Positions 40,629-50,025 of a DNA stretch of 64,000 nt are shown here, in pieces. This DNA comes from CAAGNP01 sp964611185. GTDB taxonomy: Bacteria; Bacteroidota; Bacteroidia; Bacteroidales; UBA932. The stretch spans positions 1 to 64,000 of the forward strand of contig CAZSXE010000004.1 in the NCBI GenBank assembly GCA_964611185.1, given 5' to 3'. Each line of letters begins with the position of its first letter. Position 1 is the first letter of the stretch. The notes under the pieces are model-generated. The model did not search any database. It saw nothing but the letters and a program-made list of their open reading frames with translations, and was not told the DNA's origin. A program made the position numbers and the translations under genes.

Positions 40629-42026
40629 ATGAGTAAGTCTGATATTAAAATAGCAGTGGGTCTCTCGGGAGGAGTAGATTCTTCTGTGGCGGCGTTGCTT
40701 CTTAAAAAGGCCGGGTACGATGTTTTTGCTATTTTTATGCAAAATTGGCACGATACGAAAGGGACTCTTCACGGGGAATGTGAGTGGGAAGAGGAGATGA
40801 ATGTGGCGAAGATGGTGGCTAAAAAAATCGATATTCCATTTTATTTTGTCGATTTGTCTGATGTTTATAGGAAGAAAGTTGTGGACTATATGTTCAGTGA
40901 ATATGAGATGGGGCGCACTCCCAATCCCGATGTTTTGTGTAACAGAGAGATAAAATTCGATGCTTTTTTAAAGTGCGCTCAGGAGTATGGGGCTGATTTT
41001 GTCGCGACAGGGCACTATTGCCGTAAGGATATTATTTCAAGTAAAAATGGTGAGCAGATTGATACTATGGACGGAGGTGTCCCTTCTTTAGCCGCCGAAG
41101 ATATTTCTAAGGTGTCCTCATCAGATTATATTTATAGAATATTTGAGGGGAGCGATCCGAATAAAGATCAGTCGTATTTTTTGTGCCAATTAACGCAGAG
41201 ACAGCTTTCCAAGGCACTATTTCCGATAGGTGACATTGTTAAATCCGAAGTGAGAAGAATCGCCGCCGAGGCGCAATTACCAAGTGCCCAGAAAAAAGAT
41301 TCGCAGGGTATTTGTTTTGTGGGGAAAGTCGATTTACCTCTTTTTCTTCAGCAGAAAATGGCTTCAAAGCAGGGGCAAGTGATCGAAATTCCTTCCGATT
41401 TTTATGATACCTTGAAAGAATATCCAGGTTATGGAACATATAACTCGATTAATGGGGTAAAATTGCACGGAGTGCGGCCTGAGGCCAATGGTATTCCCAC
41501 CTCCGAAGTCACATTTGAAACTGGTTTGAGTCAGCTGAAGAAGCTCTCTAATATTGCTCTTGAAGAGCAATTGCACTCTCTTACGCGGGTGTTCCATTAT
41601 TCTCCCTCAGACGGTAAGATGGTGGGGACTCATTTCGGAGCACAGTTTTTTACAATCGGGCAGAGGAAGGGGTTGAATATAGGGGGGCACAAGGAGTCAA
41701 TATTTGTAATCTCCACAGATATTCAGAATAATATCATCTATGTGGGGGAGGGGCATCATCATCCAGGGCTTTTGAGGAAAGCATTGAAAATAGATATGAA
41801 GGAGATTCACTGGATTCGGGAAGATCTCAAGATGGAAAAAGGGGATATAAGAGATTCTCTTGTGAGGATACGATACCGTCAGCCACTTCAAAAAGGAGTT
41901 TTATTTATGATGGAAGATGCCCTTTATGTGGTTTTCCATGAGCATCAAAGAGGGATTTCAGCGGGGCAATTCGCTGCTTTTTACGACGATGCTATGGAGA
42001 TGATCGGTAGTGGTGTAATTGGCTGA
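40629..42026 (+). CDS. mnmA: tRNA-specific 2-thiouridylase MnmA
   Basis: MnmA thiolates uridine 34 of tRNA-Lys, -Glu and -Gln. The PP-loop is VGLSGGVDSSVAA (about 10-22). The two redox cysteines are Cys104 in PDVLCNREIKF and Cys229 in SQGICFVG. The KDQSYFLC and FTIGQRKGL blocks are also present. At 465 residues it is about 100 longer than E. coli MnmA. The extra length lies in a segment near 138-163 and in one of about 70 residues near 255-330, before FTIGQRKGL. Bacteroidota MnmA often carries an insert at the latter place. It is convergent with the antiporter gene (7 bp between stops). Confidence 0.95.
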   Translation: MSKSDIKIAVGLSGGVDSSVAALLLKKAGYDVFAIFMQNWHDTKGTLHGECEWEEEMNVAKMVAKKIDIPFYFVDLSDVYRKKVVDYMFSEYEMGRTPNPDVLCNREIKFDAFLKCAQEYGADFVATGHYCRKDIISSKNGEQIDTMDGGVPSLAAEDISKVSSSDYIYRIFEGSDPNKDQSYFLCQLTQRQLSKALFPIGDIVKSEVRRIAAEAQLPSAQKKDSQGICFVGKVDLPLFLQQKMASKQGQVIEIPSDFYDTLKEYPGYGTYNSINGVKLHGVRPEANGIPTSEVTFETGLSQLKKLSNIALEEQLHSLTRVFHYSPSDGKMVGTHFGAQFFTIGQRKGLNIGGHKESIFVISTDIQNNIIYVGEGHHHPGLLRKALKIDMKEIHWIREDLKMEKGDIRDSLVRIRYRQPLQKGVLFMMEDALYVVFHEHQRGISAGQFAAFYDDAMEMIGSGVIG

Positions 42027-42033
42027 TTGTCTA

Positions 42034-44289
42034 TTACATATACCACGAACAGGCAGAGTATTCTCCCACCATCCATACCAAATCTCCCTCTTTAAATGTG
42101 AATGTAGGCTGAGGATTCATTATCGATTCTCCATCTCTTTCTACCCCTATTATCATACATCCTGATTCTCTTGTACCGGCTTTAATCAGGTTTTTACCTG
42201 TCAAATATGAAGTGGATGTGAGGATAAAAGATTCCACAGAGACTTTTGATGTATTTTCATCTGGTTTTGCAGATGCATCTGCTTCCATAACCTCCATAAA
42301 CTTGTTAATCTGGCTTTTGGTGCCTATGCACAACACGCTATCGTAAGGGAATACCGATTCTTCGGCAGATGGAATATTGATAATTTTACTCCCTCGAACT
42401 ATCTTTACGATATTCACGCCGTATTCGCTTCTGAAAGGTATATCGCGAAGTTTGAGCCCTATGTACTTTGAATTTGGAGAAACCGTGATATTTTCGAGCC
42501 GTATATCGTGCCCTATTAGTTTTGTCTTTACTGAAGTAGTAATCGGAAGTCGCTGCTTCTCAAGCTCTTCCTTTTCATTTAAGTTAAGATTAAACCTTTT
42601 TTCAAGAAATTCAAATTTTGAAAAATTCTTACGTGCTATTAAAAGAAATGCTCCTGCGGCAATAGCTATCGCAATGATTACCCACCAAGATATTTCGAAG
42701 TACTGGAAGAAAACAGATATCAGGAACAAAACAGCAATTATTACCCTAAGGAGGATAAGTGCTACTAAGATACCTCTGTTGGCTCTTTTGCCGGACCATA
42801 ATTTTTGGTACTCTTGAGAAAAATCACCTCTATTTACAGCAAGTCCATAGAGGAAAGGGGACATGACCGCAACAGTGATGGTAAGGCATATCCATTTTAT
42901 AAAAGTCTCGTTAATTGAAAGTTCAGATAGGACTTTATCGCTTAGAAATGGATAGAGATATTTGTAGCAGGAAAATGTTATGGCAAAGAGTAGTACTGAA
43001 TAAATGATAACCCTCATGGAATATTTCCGTATCAGTCTTTTCCAATCGCTTTCATAAGCAGTGCCCGTGGAGGCTTTAGCATTGGCATCTATGCGAGCTA
43101 AAAATTTCTTGGGAAGATGCTTGTACAGGAATAAACAGACAGGGTCAGCAAGTCTGATAAAGTAGGGGGTAGTAAATGTGGTGATTACTGAGACAGCGAC
43201 CACTATAGGATAGATAAATGAACGCATAACCCCCAGGGATACTCCGAGACCTGCAATAATAAAAGCAAATTCTCCAATTTGGGGCATACTGAATCCGCAA
43301 CGGATGGCCACTGAGAGAGGCTGACCCGAGATGAGAACACCTGATGTGGCAAATAATGTGATACCTATAATAACAACAGAGATAATGATTAATATGGGTT
43401 TCCAGTATTGCACAATAACGGCAGGATCGACCATCATACCGACAGATACGAAAAATATGGCACCGAAGAGAGTTTTAATACTTGTAACTGCTTTTTCAAT
43501 TCTCTCACTCTCAATGGTTTCTGCCAAAATGGAACCCATAACAAAAGCTCCGAGAGCGGATGAAAATCCGACATAACTTGCAAATGCTACCATTCCGAAA
43601 CACAGTCCGGTTGACAAAATTAGAATAACCTCGTCATTTAGGATCTTATGGGCTTTTCTAAGAAACGAAGGTATCACATAAATACCGATAAGGAACCATA
43701 AAATCAGAAAAAATACAAGTTTTAAAAGCCCCATAATCATCTCTTTTCCAGCGAATTGCTGACTTACTGCGAAAGTGGAAAGAAGTACCATAAGGAGGAT
43801 GGCTAGCAAATCTTCAACCACAAGAGTTCCAAAAACAATCCCTGTGAATGATTTACTTTTTAATCCGAGGTCGTCGAATGCTTTGATAATGATGGTGGTT
43901 GAAGACATTGATAACATACCTCCGAGAAATATGCTCTCCATATTGGACCAGTTTAGAGATTTTCCCACTAACATCCCCATGCAGAACATTCCGATAAAAA
44001 TGGTAATGGCAGTGATAAGAGCCGTACTGCCTACTTTCATCAGCTTTTTAAAACTGAATTCGAGACCGAGGGCAAATAATAGAAAAATAATACCTATTTC
44101 GGACCATTGACCCACAGCTTCGACACTTGTGATATTGGGAAACAGACCGAAATGTGGCCCTATTAAAAATCCTACAACAATGTAACCTAAAATAAGAGGC
44201 TGTTTCAGCCATTTAAAAATCAAGGTAATAATGCCTGCCGAAATGAAAATCAGCGCCAAATCGGCTACAAGATGGATGTCGTTGTTCAT
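42034..44289 (-). CDS. CPA2-family cation:proton antiporter with two C-terminal RCK_C domains (Kef-like)
   Basis: A 751-residue inner-membrane K+/H+ or Na+/H+ antiporter. The transport domain (about 1-385) has ILGYIVVGFLIGPHFG, GIIFLLFALGLEFSF and VGFSSALGAFVMGSILAET, as in KefB/KefC and YbaL. A second membrane block (about 425-560) and a charged linker follow. The cytosolic end has two regulatory TrkA-C/RCK_C modules (about 595-665 and 685-745). No RCK_N nucleotide-binding part is seen. The start overlaps the stop of the upstream phosphatase gene (four bases), so the two are coupled. Confidence 0.9.
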   Translation of the reverse strand: MNNDIHLVADLALIFISAGIITLIFKWLKQPLILGYIVVGFLIGPHFGLFPNITSVEAVGQWSEIGIIFLLFALGLEFSFKKLMKVGSTALITAITIFIGMFCMGMLVGKSLNWSNMESIFLGGMLSMSSTTIIIKAFDDLGLKSKSFTGIVFGTLVVEDLLAILLMVLLSTFAVSQQFAGKEMIMGLLKLVFFLILWFLIGIYVIPSFLRKAHKILNDEVILILSTGLCFGMVAFASYVGFSSALGAFVMGSILAETIESERIEKAVTSIKTLFGAIFFVSVGMMVDPAVIVQYWKPILIIISVVIIGITLFATSGVLISGQPLSVAIRCGFSMPQIGEFAFIIAGLGVSLGVMRSFIYPIVVAVSVITTFTTPYFIRLADPVCLFLYKHLPKKFLARIDANAKASTGTAYESDWKRLIRKYSMRVIIYSVLLFAITFSCYKYLYPFLSDKVLSELSINETFIKWICLTITVAVMSPFLYGLAVNRGDFSQEYQKLWSGKRANRGILVALILLRVIIAVLFLISVFFQYFEISWWVIIAIAIAAGAFLLIARKNFSKFEFLEKRFNLNLNEKEELEKQRLPITTSVKTKLIGHDIRLENITVSPNSKYIGLKLRDIPFRSEYGVNIVKIVRGSKIINIPSAEESVFPYDSVLCIGTKSQINKFMEVMEADASAKPDENTSKVSVESFILTSTSYLTGKNLIKAGTRESGCMIIGVERDGESIMNPQPTFTFKEGDLVWMVGEYSACSWYM

Positions 44290-44948
44290 GATAAGTATTT
44301 TAGAATATCTAAAGGCTCTTCAGCCAAATAGTCCGGTTTGAATTTTTTAAGTTCTTCAATTGGGCGAAAGCCCCATGTTACGGCACATACCGCTATTGAC
44401 GCATTTCGAGCGGTGAGAATGTCGGTAGAGGAATCTCCTATTAGCATAACTTCTTCTTTTTTAATCGTGCCATCAGAAATAATTTCATCCATGATATTAT
44501 AAATAATTTCAGGCTCGGGCTTTCTTGCAGTTCCTTCTCTATGTCCCATAACTGAAGCAAATGAAATATCAGGGAAAAGTGATGAAATTATTAATGAAGT
44601 GGCTTTTTGGTACTTATTGGAAGCGACAGAAAGTATGATATTTCTTTTAACCAATTCTTCCAAGAGTTCATATATACCAGGGTAGGGAACTGAAGTGTCT
44701 TTACAGTGTAGGTCGTAATGGTTTGTAAAATGTGAGAGAGTTTTTTGTATGATATCGGAGGAGCGAGCATTATCAGGGAGGGACCTCTCTACGAGCTTCG
44801 CAATACCGTTGCCTACAAAACTTTTAATTTCAGCAATGTCTCTACGAGGATAGCCCATTTTTTCAAGGGCAAAGTTTACACTCCTCATCAAATCTGTTAT
44901 GGTATCAACAAGAGTACCGTCAAGATCAAAAATAATATATTTTATCAT
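44286..44948 (-). CDS. HAD phosphatase, phosphoglycolate phosphatase-like
   Basis: A 220-residue cytosolic HAD enzyme. It has motif I (FDLDGTLVDT), a four-helix cap (MRSVNFALEKMGYPRRDIAEIKSFVGNGI), motif II (SVASNK), Lys in GTARKPEPEII and motif IV (LIGDSSTDILTARNA). The VGNG and KPEPE features are those of Gph, which destroys 2-phosphoglycolate formed in DNA repair, but related phosphatases look alike. It is coupled to the antiporter gene by a four-base overlap and lies 9 bp after the nucleotidyltransferase-fold gene. Confidence 0.88.
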   Translation of the reverse strand: MIKYIIFDLDGTLVDTITDLMRSVNFALEKMGYPRRDIAEIKSFVGNGIAKLVERSLPDNARSSDIIQKTLSHFTNHYDLHCKDTSVPYPGIYELLEELVKRNIILSVASNKYQKATSLIISSLFPDISFASVMGHREGTARKPEPEIIYNIMDEIISDGTIKKEEVMLIGDSSTDILTARNASIAVCAVTWGFRPIEELKKFKPDYLAEEPLDILKYLS

Positions 44949-44957
44949 TGTAATCCT

Positions 44958-46076
44958 CTATTTTAAAAGGCTTTTAGGCTTTAGAATATGAGACCATGAG
45001 GAGTGAATAAATGTAGAATAAAAGTTCTCCGGATATACAAGGTCGTGTTTCCAACGACTTGCAAAAAAACGGCGCGTGCGAAATATGACGGATACAAAAA
45101 TATTTCGTTGGTTTTTCTTCCCATAGATAGAAAATGATGGGTATATAATTTCATTCAATACCTTTTCAGCAATAGATGGTTCGGATAATTTTCCTGAAGT
45201 AAATTTAACTGAAAGGCCGAGTTTATTAACTAAAATAGTATTTATAATGGAGGCAAAGTATGAAAGGTGGTGCTTAAGCAGCAGAGCGTTGACAATATTA
45301 AAATCTATGTTTTCGTGTTCATTTTTAAGAAATAATCCATAATCTAAAATATGTCGCATACCTATCTCGGCAGCGGCGAAATGGGAGGCCAGATGTCTTA
45401 TGAGAAAGATGGCGTTAAAATTGGCGGGAGCCTTAAGTACGGAGAAAGCATTGCCGTCCTCTTTTTTTAGCTCGATGCTCGAAGTGGGTTCGAGAGCGAG
45501 TCTTTTGAGGTCTTTTTCGAGTTCTACTGATGATTTATGGGAGTGTATTTCGATAAAATCGAAATGGTTTTCAAGTAGAACTCCTCTGTAGGTGTAAACA
45601 TTGTGATGGTGGTGGGAGGTGTCGGTGCTGATATTAAATACTGTGCTTATTACTCTATCGGCCTCTTTGGATGCCAATTTACCCGATTTAATGACATAAA
45701 AGTCGATATCACTGAAGTATCTGTGGGAGGGAATAGGGTAATATGATGCAGTGGAGACTCCCTTTAACAATACGAAGTCAATCCCTTGATAACTCATTGA
45801 AGATGAAAGCTCTGAGATAATTGAACATTTTTTTATATAGGATTGTTCTGCTTTTTCAGTTTCAAGTGCCCACGCTATTTTTAACATTTTTGATGGAGAG
45901 TTTGCAGCGGGGAGTAAAGAAATTGCATCCTCTATAACAGCTGCGACACCGTGAGGGGAGGATAATCGAAATATTTCTCTCCACTCTTCGTCGGTGGTGT
46001 CACAAAGGGGAGTTAAATCCATTTTATCGTCAGATAGTAATGGAGATAATAATGATAAAAAAGTATTGATTATCAT
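44958..46076 (-). CDS. Nucleotidyltransferase-fold protein (NTP_transf_5-like)
   Basis: This 372-residue cytosolic protein contains the pattern GIDFVLLKGVSTASYYPIPSHRYFSDIDFYV, the core of the uncharacterised nucleotidyltransferase family PF14907. The Asp pair in SDIDFYV and the KG turn are the expected metal/nucleotide site. An all-helical part follows (HLASHFAAAEIGMRHILDYGLFL). Members often sit in polysaccharide loci, and this one is directly upstream and divergent of the nucleotide-sugar dehydratase operon. The biochemical reaction is not known. Confidence 0.85.
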   Translation of the reverse strand: MIINTFLSLLSPLLSDDKMDLTPLCDTTDEEWREIFRLSSPHGVAAVIEDAISLLPAANSPSKMLKIAWALETEKAEQSYIKKCSIISELSSSMSYQGIDFVLLKGVSTASYYPIPSHRYFSDIDFYVIKSGKLASKEADRVISTVFNISTDTSHHHHNVYTYRGVLLENHFDFIEIHSHKSSVELEKDLKRLALEPTSSIELKKEDGNAFSVLKAPANFNAIFLIRHLASHFAAAEIGMRHILDYGLFLKNEHENIDFNIVNALLLKHHLSYFASIINTILVNKLGLSVKFTSGKLSEPSIAEKVLNEIIYPSFSIYGKKNQRNIFVSVIFRTRRFFASRWKHDLVYPENFYSTFIHSSWSHILKPKSLLK

Positions 46077-46096
46077 ATTGAGATGTTAATGATATG

Positions 46097-46104
46097 CAAA
46101 AGTA
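46097..46104 (-). promoter_or_regulatory. -7 element (TACTTTTG) of the nucleotidyltransferase-fold gene
   Basis: The reverse complement is TACTTTTG, 20 nt before the start codon at 46076. Confidence 0.45.
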
Positions 46105-46115
46105 GTAATTTGTAA

Positions 46116-46144
46116 TTGTTTTTTTGGAAAAAATAGTAACTTTG
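46116..46144 (+). promoter_or_regulatory. Promoter of the polysaccharide operon
   Basis: TTG at 46116-46118, 18 nt, then TAACTTTG at 46137-46144, 45 nt before the first ATG. This would drive the five-gene run to 54419. Confidence 0.6.
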
Positions 46145-46189
46145 CAACCTTAACCTTTAGAAATTATTGAATTTTAGATTATTACAGAT

Positions 46190-48124
46190 ATGTTTAAAAA
46201 ACTTTCTGACTATATATCAAGACATTATGTAAGCAGGTACTGGATTTTATTCATAGATGTGATAATTTCCACTCTTGCTACAGTCGTCATCTATTGGGTG
46301 GTAAATTATTTTACCCACAATATAACATCTTCCGCCTCTTATTTTCAAATGGCCGGAGCATCAGCAATAATCTCTTTGCTGATGTTTGTCATTTTTAAAA
46401 CGCATCTCGGAATAATTCGCCATACTACCCTTAAAGAAGTTTGGAGGGTGGTGGCTGCTTCTATGATAAAAGTTGGAATCCTTTTTTTAGTCGCTTTATA
46501 TACCGGATTTGGAAAGATTTTTGTTTCAAGCACCCTTAATCTCCTTTTCTGCGAGTGTGCTGATGTTATAGCGACTATTTTCGGGCTACTTATGTTCAGG
46601 ATTCTTATGTCGGGTTTTTATGCTTTTCTTCTATCGAAAAATTCGGGGAAAGATGTAAGGAGAATTTTGATTTATGGCGATGGTGATGATTCTGTTTCTG
46701 TCCTCGGAGCCATAGAAAGATACTCTGATGTAAAATACAAGTGTGTCGGTTTCATTCTCTTAGGTAATAAACATTCAAACAAAAAGATGCTTTGTGGCTA
46801 TACAGTACATGAAATTCAAAACGAACGCGCTTTTCAAAAGTTAGTTCTCTCCATGGATGTAAAGTCAGTAATATTTCCTAATCACAAGGCAGCGAGAGAT
46901 GAGAAAGAGAGACTTGTCGAGTATTGTACCAGAAGAAGGATAGAGATACTCATTCAGCCGAGTTTGAGTATGGTGGACGACGGAGAGTCTATTCTTCCCC
47001 CCATCAGAAAAGTGAAAATTGAAGATTTGCTCGGTAGGGAGGAGGTTTCCATAAATATGTCTGAAATTAACCTCTTTTTAACAGATAAAGTGGTTCTCGT
47101 CACAGGTGCAGCCGGCTCAATAGGCGGCGAATTATGTCGTCTGCTACTGACTATACCTATTCAGAAGCTGATTTTAGTTGACACAGCTGAAACTCCGATG
47201 AATGATATGATGCTGGAACTAAGGGAGATTTCTCCCAATGTAGAGAAGAAGTTTATCATAGGGGATGTTCGTCAAAAAGCAAAAATAGATTATATCTTTT
47301 CGAGATATAGTCCCAATGTAGTTTTCCATGCTGCCGCTTACAAGCATGTTCCGATGATGGAGGCCAATCCGTGCGAAGCGGTTAATGTTAATGTTTTCGG
47401 CACCAAGAATGTAGCAGACTTATCAGTGAAGTACGGTGTAGAGAAATTTGTGATGATTTCTACAGATAAGGCGGTTAATCCCGCCAATGTCATGGGTGCT
47501 TCTAAGAGAATTGCTGAAATTTACATTCAAAGTCTTGGTCGCGCCATTGCTGCCGGGAATATAGAAGGTATTACCAAGTTTGTCACCACTCGTTTCGGAA
47601 ATGTACTCGGTTCCAATGGTTCCGTAATACCTCTGTTTAAGCAGCAAATAGATCATGGTGGTCCTGTTACTGTCACTGATCCTCGCATAATAAGATACTT
47701 TATGACCATTCCCGAGGCTTGCAGACTTGTTCTTGAAGCAGCTACTATGGGAAAAGGGGATGAAATATTTGTTTTTGATATGGGTGAGCCTGTCAAGATA
47801 GTGGATTTGGCCAAAAATATGATAAGGCTTGCCGGTTTGGAACTTGATAAAGATATTGAATTGAAATTTGTGGGGCTGAGACCGGGTGAAAAACTATATG
47901 AAGAGTTGTTAAATAATGAAGAGAATACCATACCCACTGTTCATAAAAAGATCTTTCTTGCGAAAGTCAGAAGTTATGTTTATGCCAATGTGGTAAAAAG
48001 TCTTGATACTCTTAAAATTCACTCTGATTCTATGTCAAAAGAGGAGACGGTATCTTGTATGAAAAAAATAGTACCCGAATTTAAGAGTTGTAACTCTCGT
48101 TATGGAAAACTTGATAAAATATAA
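46190..48124 (+). CDS. Membrane nucleotide-sugar 4,6-dehydratase, CapD/WbpM type (copy 1)
   Basis: A 644-residue inner-membrane enzyme with four N-terminal helices (about 15-155) and a Rossmann-like linker domain (RILIYGDGDD). The C-terminal extended SDR domain (about 300-620) begins KVVLVTGAAGSIGGEL. The active site is STDKAVNPANVMGASKR, the Ser-Met-Lys arrangement of WbpM/CapD-type UDP-GlcNAc 4,6-dehydratases, which make UDP-4-keto sugars for O-antigen or capsule. The following gene is a paralogue that starts immediately after this stop codon. The two catalytic domains are clearly similar, while the membrane parts differ more. Confidence 0.92.
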   Translation: MFKKLSDYISRHYVSRYWILFIDVIISTLATVVIYWVVNYFTHNITSSASYFQMAGASAIISLLMFVIFKTHLGIIRHTTLKEVWRVVAASMIKVGILFLVALYTGFGKIFVSSTLNLLFCECADVIATIFGLLMFRILMSGFYAFLLSKNSGKDVRRILIYGDGDDSVSVLGAIERYSDVKYKCVGFILLGNKHSNKKMLCGYTVHEIQNERAFQKLVLSMDVKSVIFPNHKAARDEKERLVEYCTRRRIEILIQPSLSMVDDGESILPPIRKVKIEDLLGREEVSINMSEINLFLTDKVVLVTGAAGSIGGELCRLLLTIPIQKLILVDTAETPMNDMMLELREISPNVEKKFIIGDVRQKAKIDYIFSRYSPNVVFHAAAYKHVPMMEANPCEAVNVNVFGTKNVADLSVKYGVEKFVMISTDKAVNPANVMGASKRIAEIYIQSLGRAIAAGNIEGITKFVTTRFGNVLGSNGSVIPLFKQQIDHGGPVTVTDPRIIRYFMTIPEACRLVLEAATMGKGDEIFVFDMGEPVKIVDLAKNMIRLAGLELDKDIELKFVGLRPGEKLYEELLNNEENTIPTVHKKIFLAKVRSYVYANVVKSLDTLKIHSDSMSKEETVSCMKKIVPEFKSCNSRYGKLDKI

Positions 48125-48125
48125 A

Positions 48126-50012
48126 ATGAAGAAAATTTTCAACATCGATTTTTTTGCAAAACGGTTTGGAGATGTTAAAATTCTTCAATCATGGGTGGTT
48201 TTGGTTATTGATATGTTGCTCTCTTTGTTGGCAACCATCATATCTGTTCTTATTGTCGATTTATTTGTTGATTATCCTATAAGTTTCAAAATAATAGGAA
48301 TTTGTTTCTCGGTTTCGATAGTTTCATCCATAATTCCATTTTTATTATTACATACTTACAGAAAAGTTATTCGTCACTCAGGGTTGAAAGATATTCTTCT
48401 ATTGGGATATGCTTCTCTCTTTAAATCTGCACTTTTTTTCATTATCACTTTTTTCCTCAGTTATAAGATAGGAACACTTAATGACTTGATTTTTAACTGT
48501 ATGGTGGATTTCTTCCTTACATTTATGTTCCTTGTGGTGTTTAGAGCCTCTGCTCTCTCGGTTTATGACCGTTTAAGGGCTGAATTGGTGAAAAATATTA
48601 ATGGAGATAATGTTCTGATATACGGTATCGGTATCAAAAGTGTGGCCCTTCTTAATTTTTTTAATAAAAGCCAGTTTTATAATGTGGCCGGATTTTTGGC
48701 TTATGATTCAAAAGAGAAATATCTTAAAATTGAACAGTATAATGTATATTGCTTTACCAAAAAAGAAGATTTGAATGGTATTTTAACCAAGAAAAATGTA
48801 AGATATGTCATTTTCCCCACTTATAGCGATTTGCTCAATGAAAAAAACAGGCTTGTTTTATATGCTCAGCAAAATGGTGTAAAGATGCTCATATCTCCCA
48901 ATATAGATCAGGTCAATCCCAATAACGGAGTACTGAAGCTTGGTATAAGAGAGATAAAAATTGAAGATTTGCTCGGACGCGATGAAATACAGATAGATAT
49001 GGATAGAATTACTGATAATTTTTCAGGTAAGACCGTCCTTGTAACCGGAGCAGCAGGGTCTATCGGGAGTGAAATTTGCAGACAGCTGATTAAAACTCAT
49101 ATTAAAAAGCTGATCATGCTTGATGCTGCTGAAACACCACTCCATAACCTCAGGCTGAATATGGAAGATAAGTATGGGGGAACTGTGGAATTTGTACCGA
49201 TAATCGCAGATGTAAGACTCCTTTCGAGACTTGATTTCATATTCAATAAACACAGACCCGATATAGTGTTTCACGCTGCTGCCTACAAACATGTCCCATT
49301 GATGGAGGAAAACCCTTGTGAGGCTGTTTTTGTTAATGTTGTGGGGACGAAAAATGTAGCTGATATTTCTGAAAAATATAATGTGGGAAAATTTATTATG
49401 ATTTCTACTGACAAGGCGGTAAATCCCACTAATGTAATGGGAGCTACGAAAAGGGTGGCGGAAATGTATGTGCAGAGTATGACGGGGAAAACAAAATTTA
49501 CCACTACGAGATTCGGAAATGTTCTTGGATCCAACGGTTCTGTAATTCCGAGATTTCGTGAACAGATAGAGAAAGGGGGGCCTCTTACAGTTACTTCAGA
49601 AGAAATAAATCGTTTTTTTATGTCGATTCCGGAGGCTTGCAGGCTTGTTTTGGAAGCTGCTACGATAGGAGTTGGAGGGGATATCCTTGTTTTCGATATG
49701 GGAGAACCTGTGAAAATTATTGATTTGGCTACAAAAATGATAGAGCTGGCAGGGTATCGCCCCGGTGAAGATATAAAAATTAAAATAACAGGACTTCGAC
49801 CCGGGGAAAAACTATTTGAAGAGGTATTAAATGATTTAGAGACAACTCTTCCTACTTCAAATAAGAAAATCAGAATAGCAAAGGTGCGTGAAAGCGATAA
49901 TTTGTCGGTTTCAAAACAAATCGAGGAGTTCGATAAGTTGGTGAGAAAGGTGGAAATACCGGAGACCATTGCTTTACTGAAGAAAATGGTGCCAGAATTT
50001 ATTCACGAATAA
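48126..50012 (+). CDS. Membrane nucleotide-sugar 4,6-dehydratase, CapD/WbpM type (copy 2)
   Basis: This is the tandem paralogue of the preceding gene, 628 residues from ATG 48126, one base after the previous stop. An ATG at 48102, inside the previous gene, would add eight residues. Four membrane helices come first, then a Rossmann linker (NVLIYGIGIKS) and the SDR catalytic domain (KTVLVTGAAGSIGSEI, STDKAVNPTNVMGATKR with the Ser-Met-Lys site, GLRPGEKLFEEVL). The conserved catalytic motifs suggest both copies are active, perhaps on different UDP-sugars. The next gene starts 13 bp downstream. Confidence 0.9.
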   Translation: MKKIFNIDFFAKRFGDVKILQSWVVLVIDMLLSLLATIISVLIVDLFVDYPISFKIIGICFSVSIVSSIIPFLLLHTYRKVIRHSGLKDILLLGYASLFKSALFFIITFFLSYKIGTLNDLIFNCMVDFFLTFMFLVVFRASALSVYDRLRAELVKNINGDNVLIYGIGIKSVALLNFFNKSQFYNVAGFLAYDSKEKYLKIEQYNVYCFTKKEDLNGILTKKNVRYVIFPTYSDLLNEKNRLVLYAQQNGVKMLISPNIDQVNPNNGVLKLGIREIKIEDLLGRDEIQIDMDRITDNFSGKTVLVTGAAGSIGSEICRQLIKTHIKKLIMLDAAETPLHNLRLNMEDKYGGTVEFVPIIADVRLLSRLDFIFNKHRPDIVFHAAAYKHVPLMEENPCEAVFVNVVGTKNVADISEKYNVGKFIMISTDKAVNPTNVMGATKRVAEMYVQSMTGKTKFTTTRFGNVLGSNGSVIPRFREQIEKGGPLTVTSEEINRFFMSIPEACRLVLEAATIGVGGDILVFDMGEPVKIIDLATKMIELAGYRPGEDIKIKITGLRPGEKLFEEVLNDLETTLPTSNKKIRIAKVRESDNLSVSKQIEEFDKLVRKVEIPETIALLKKMVPEFIHE

Positions 50013-50025
50013 TACTACTACAGAT

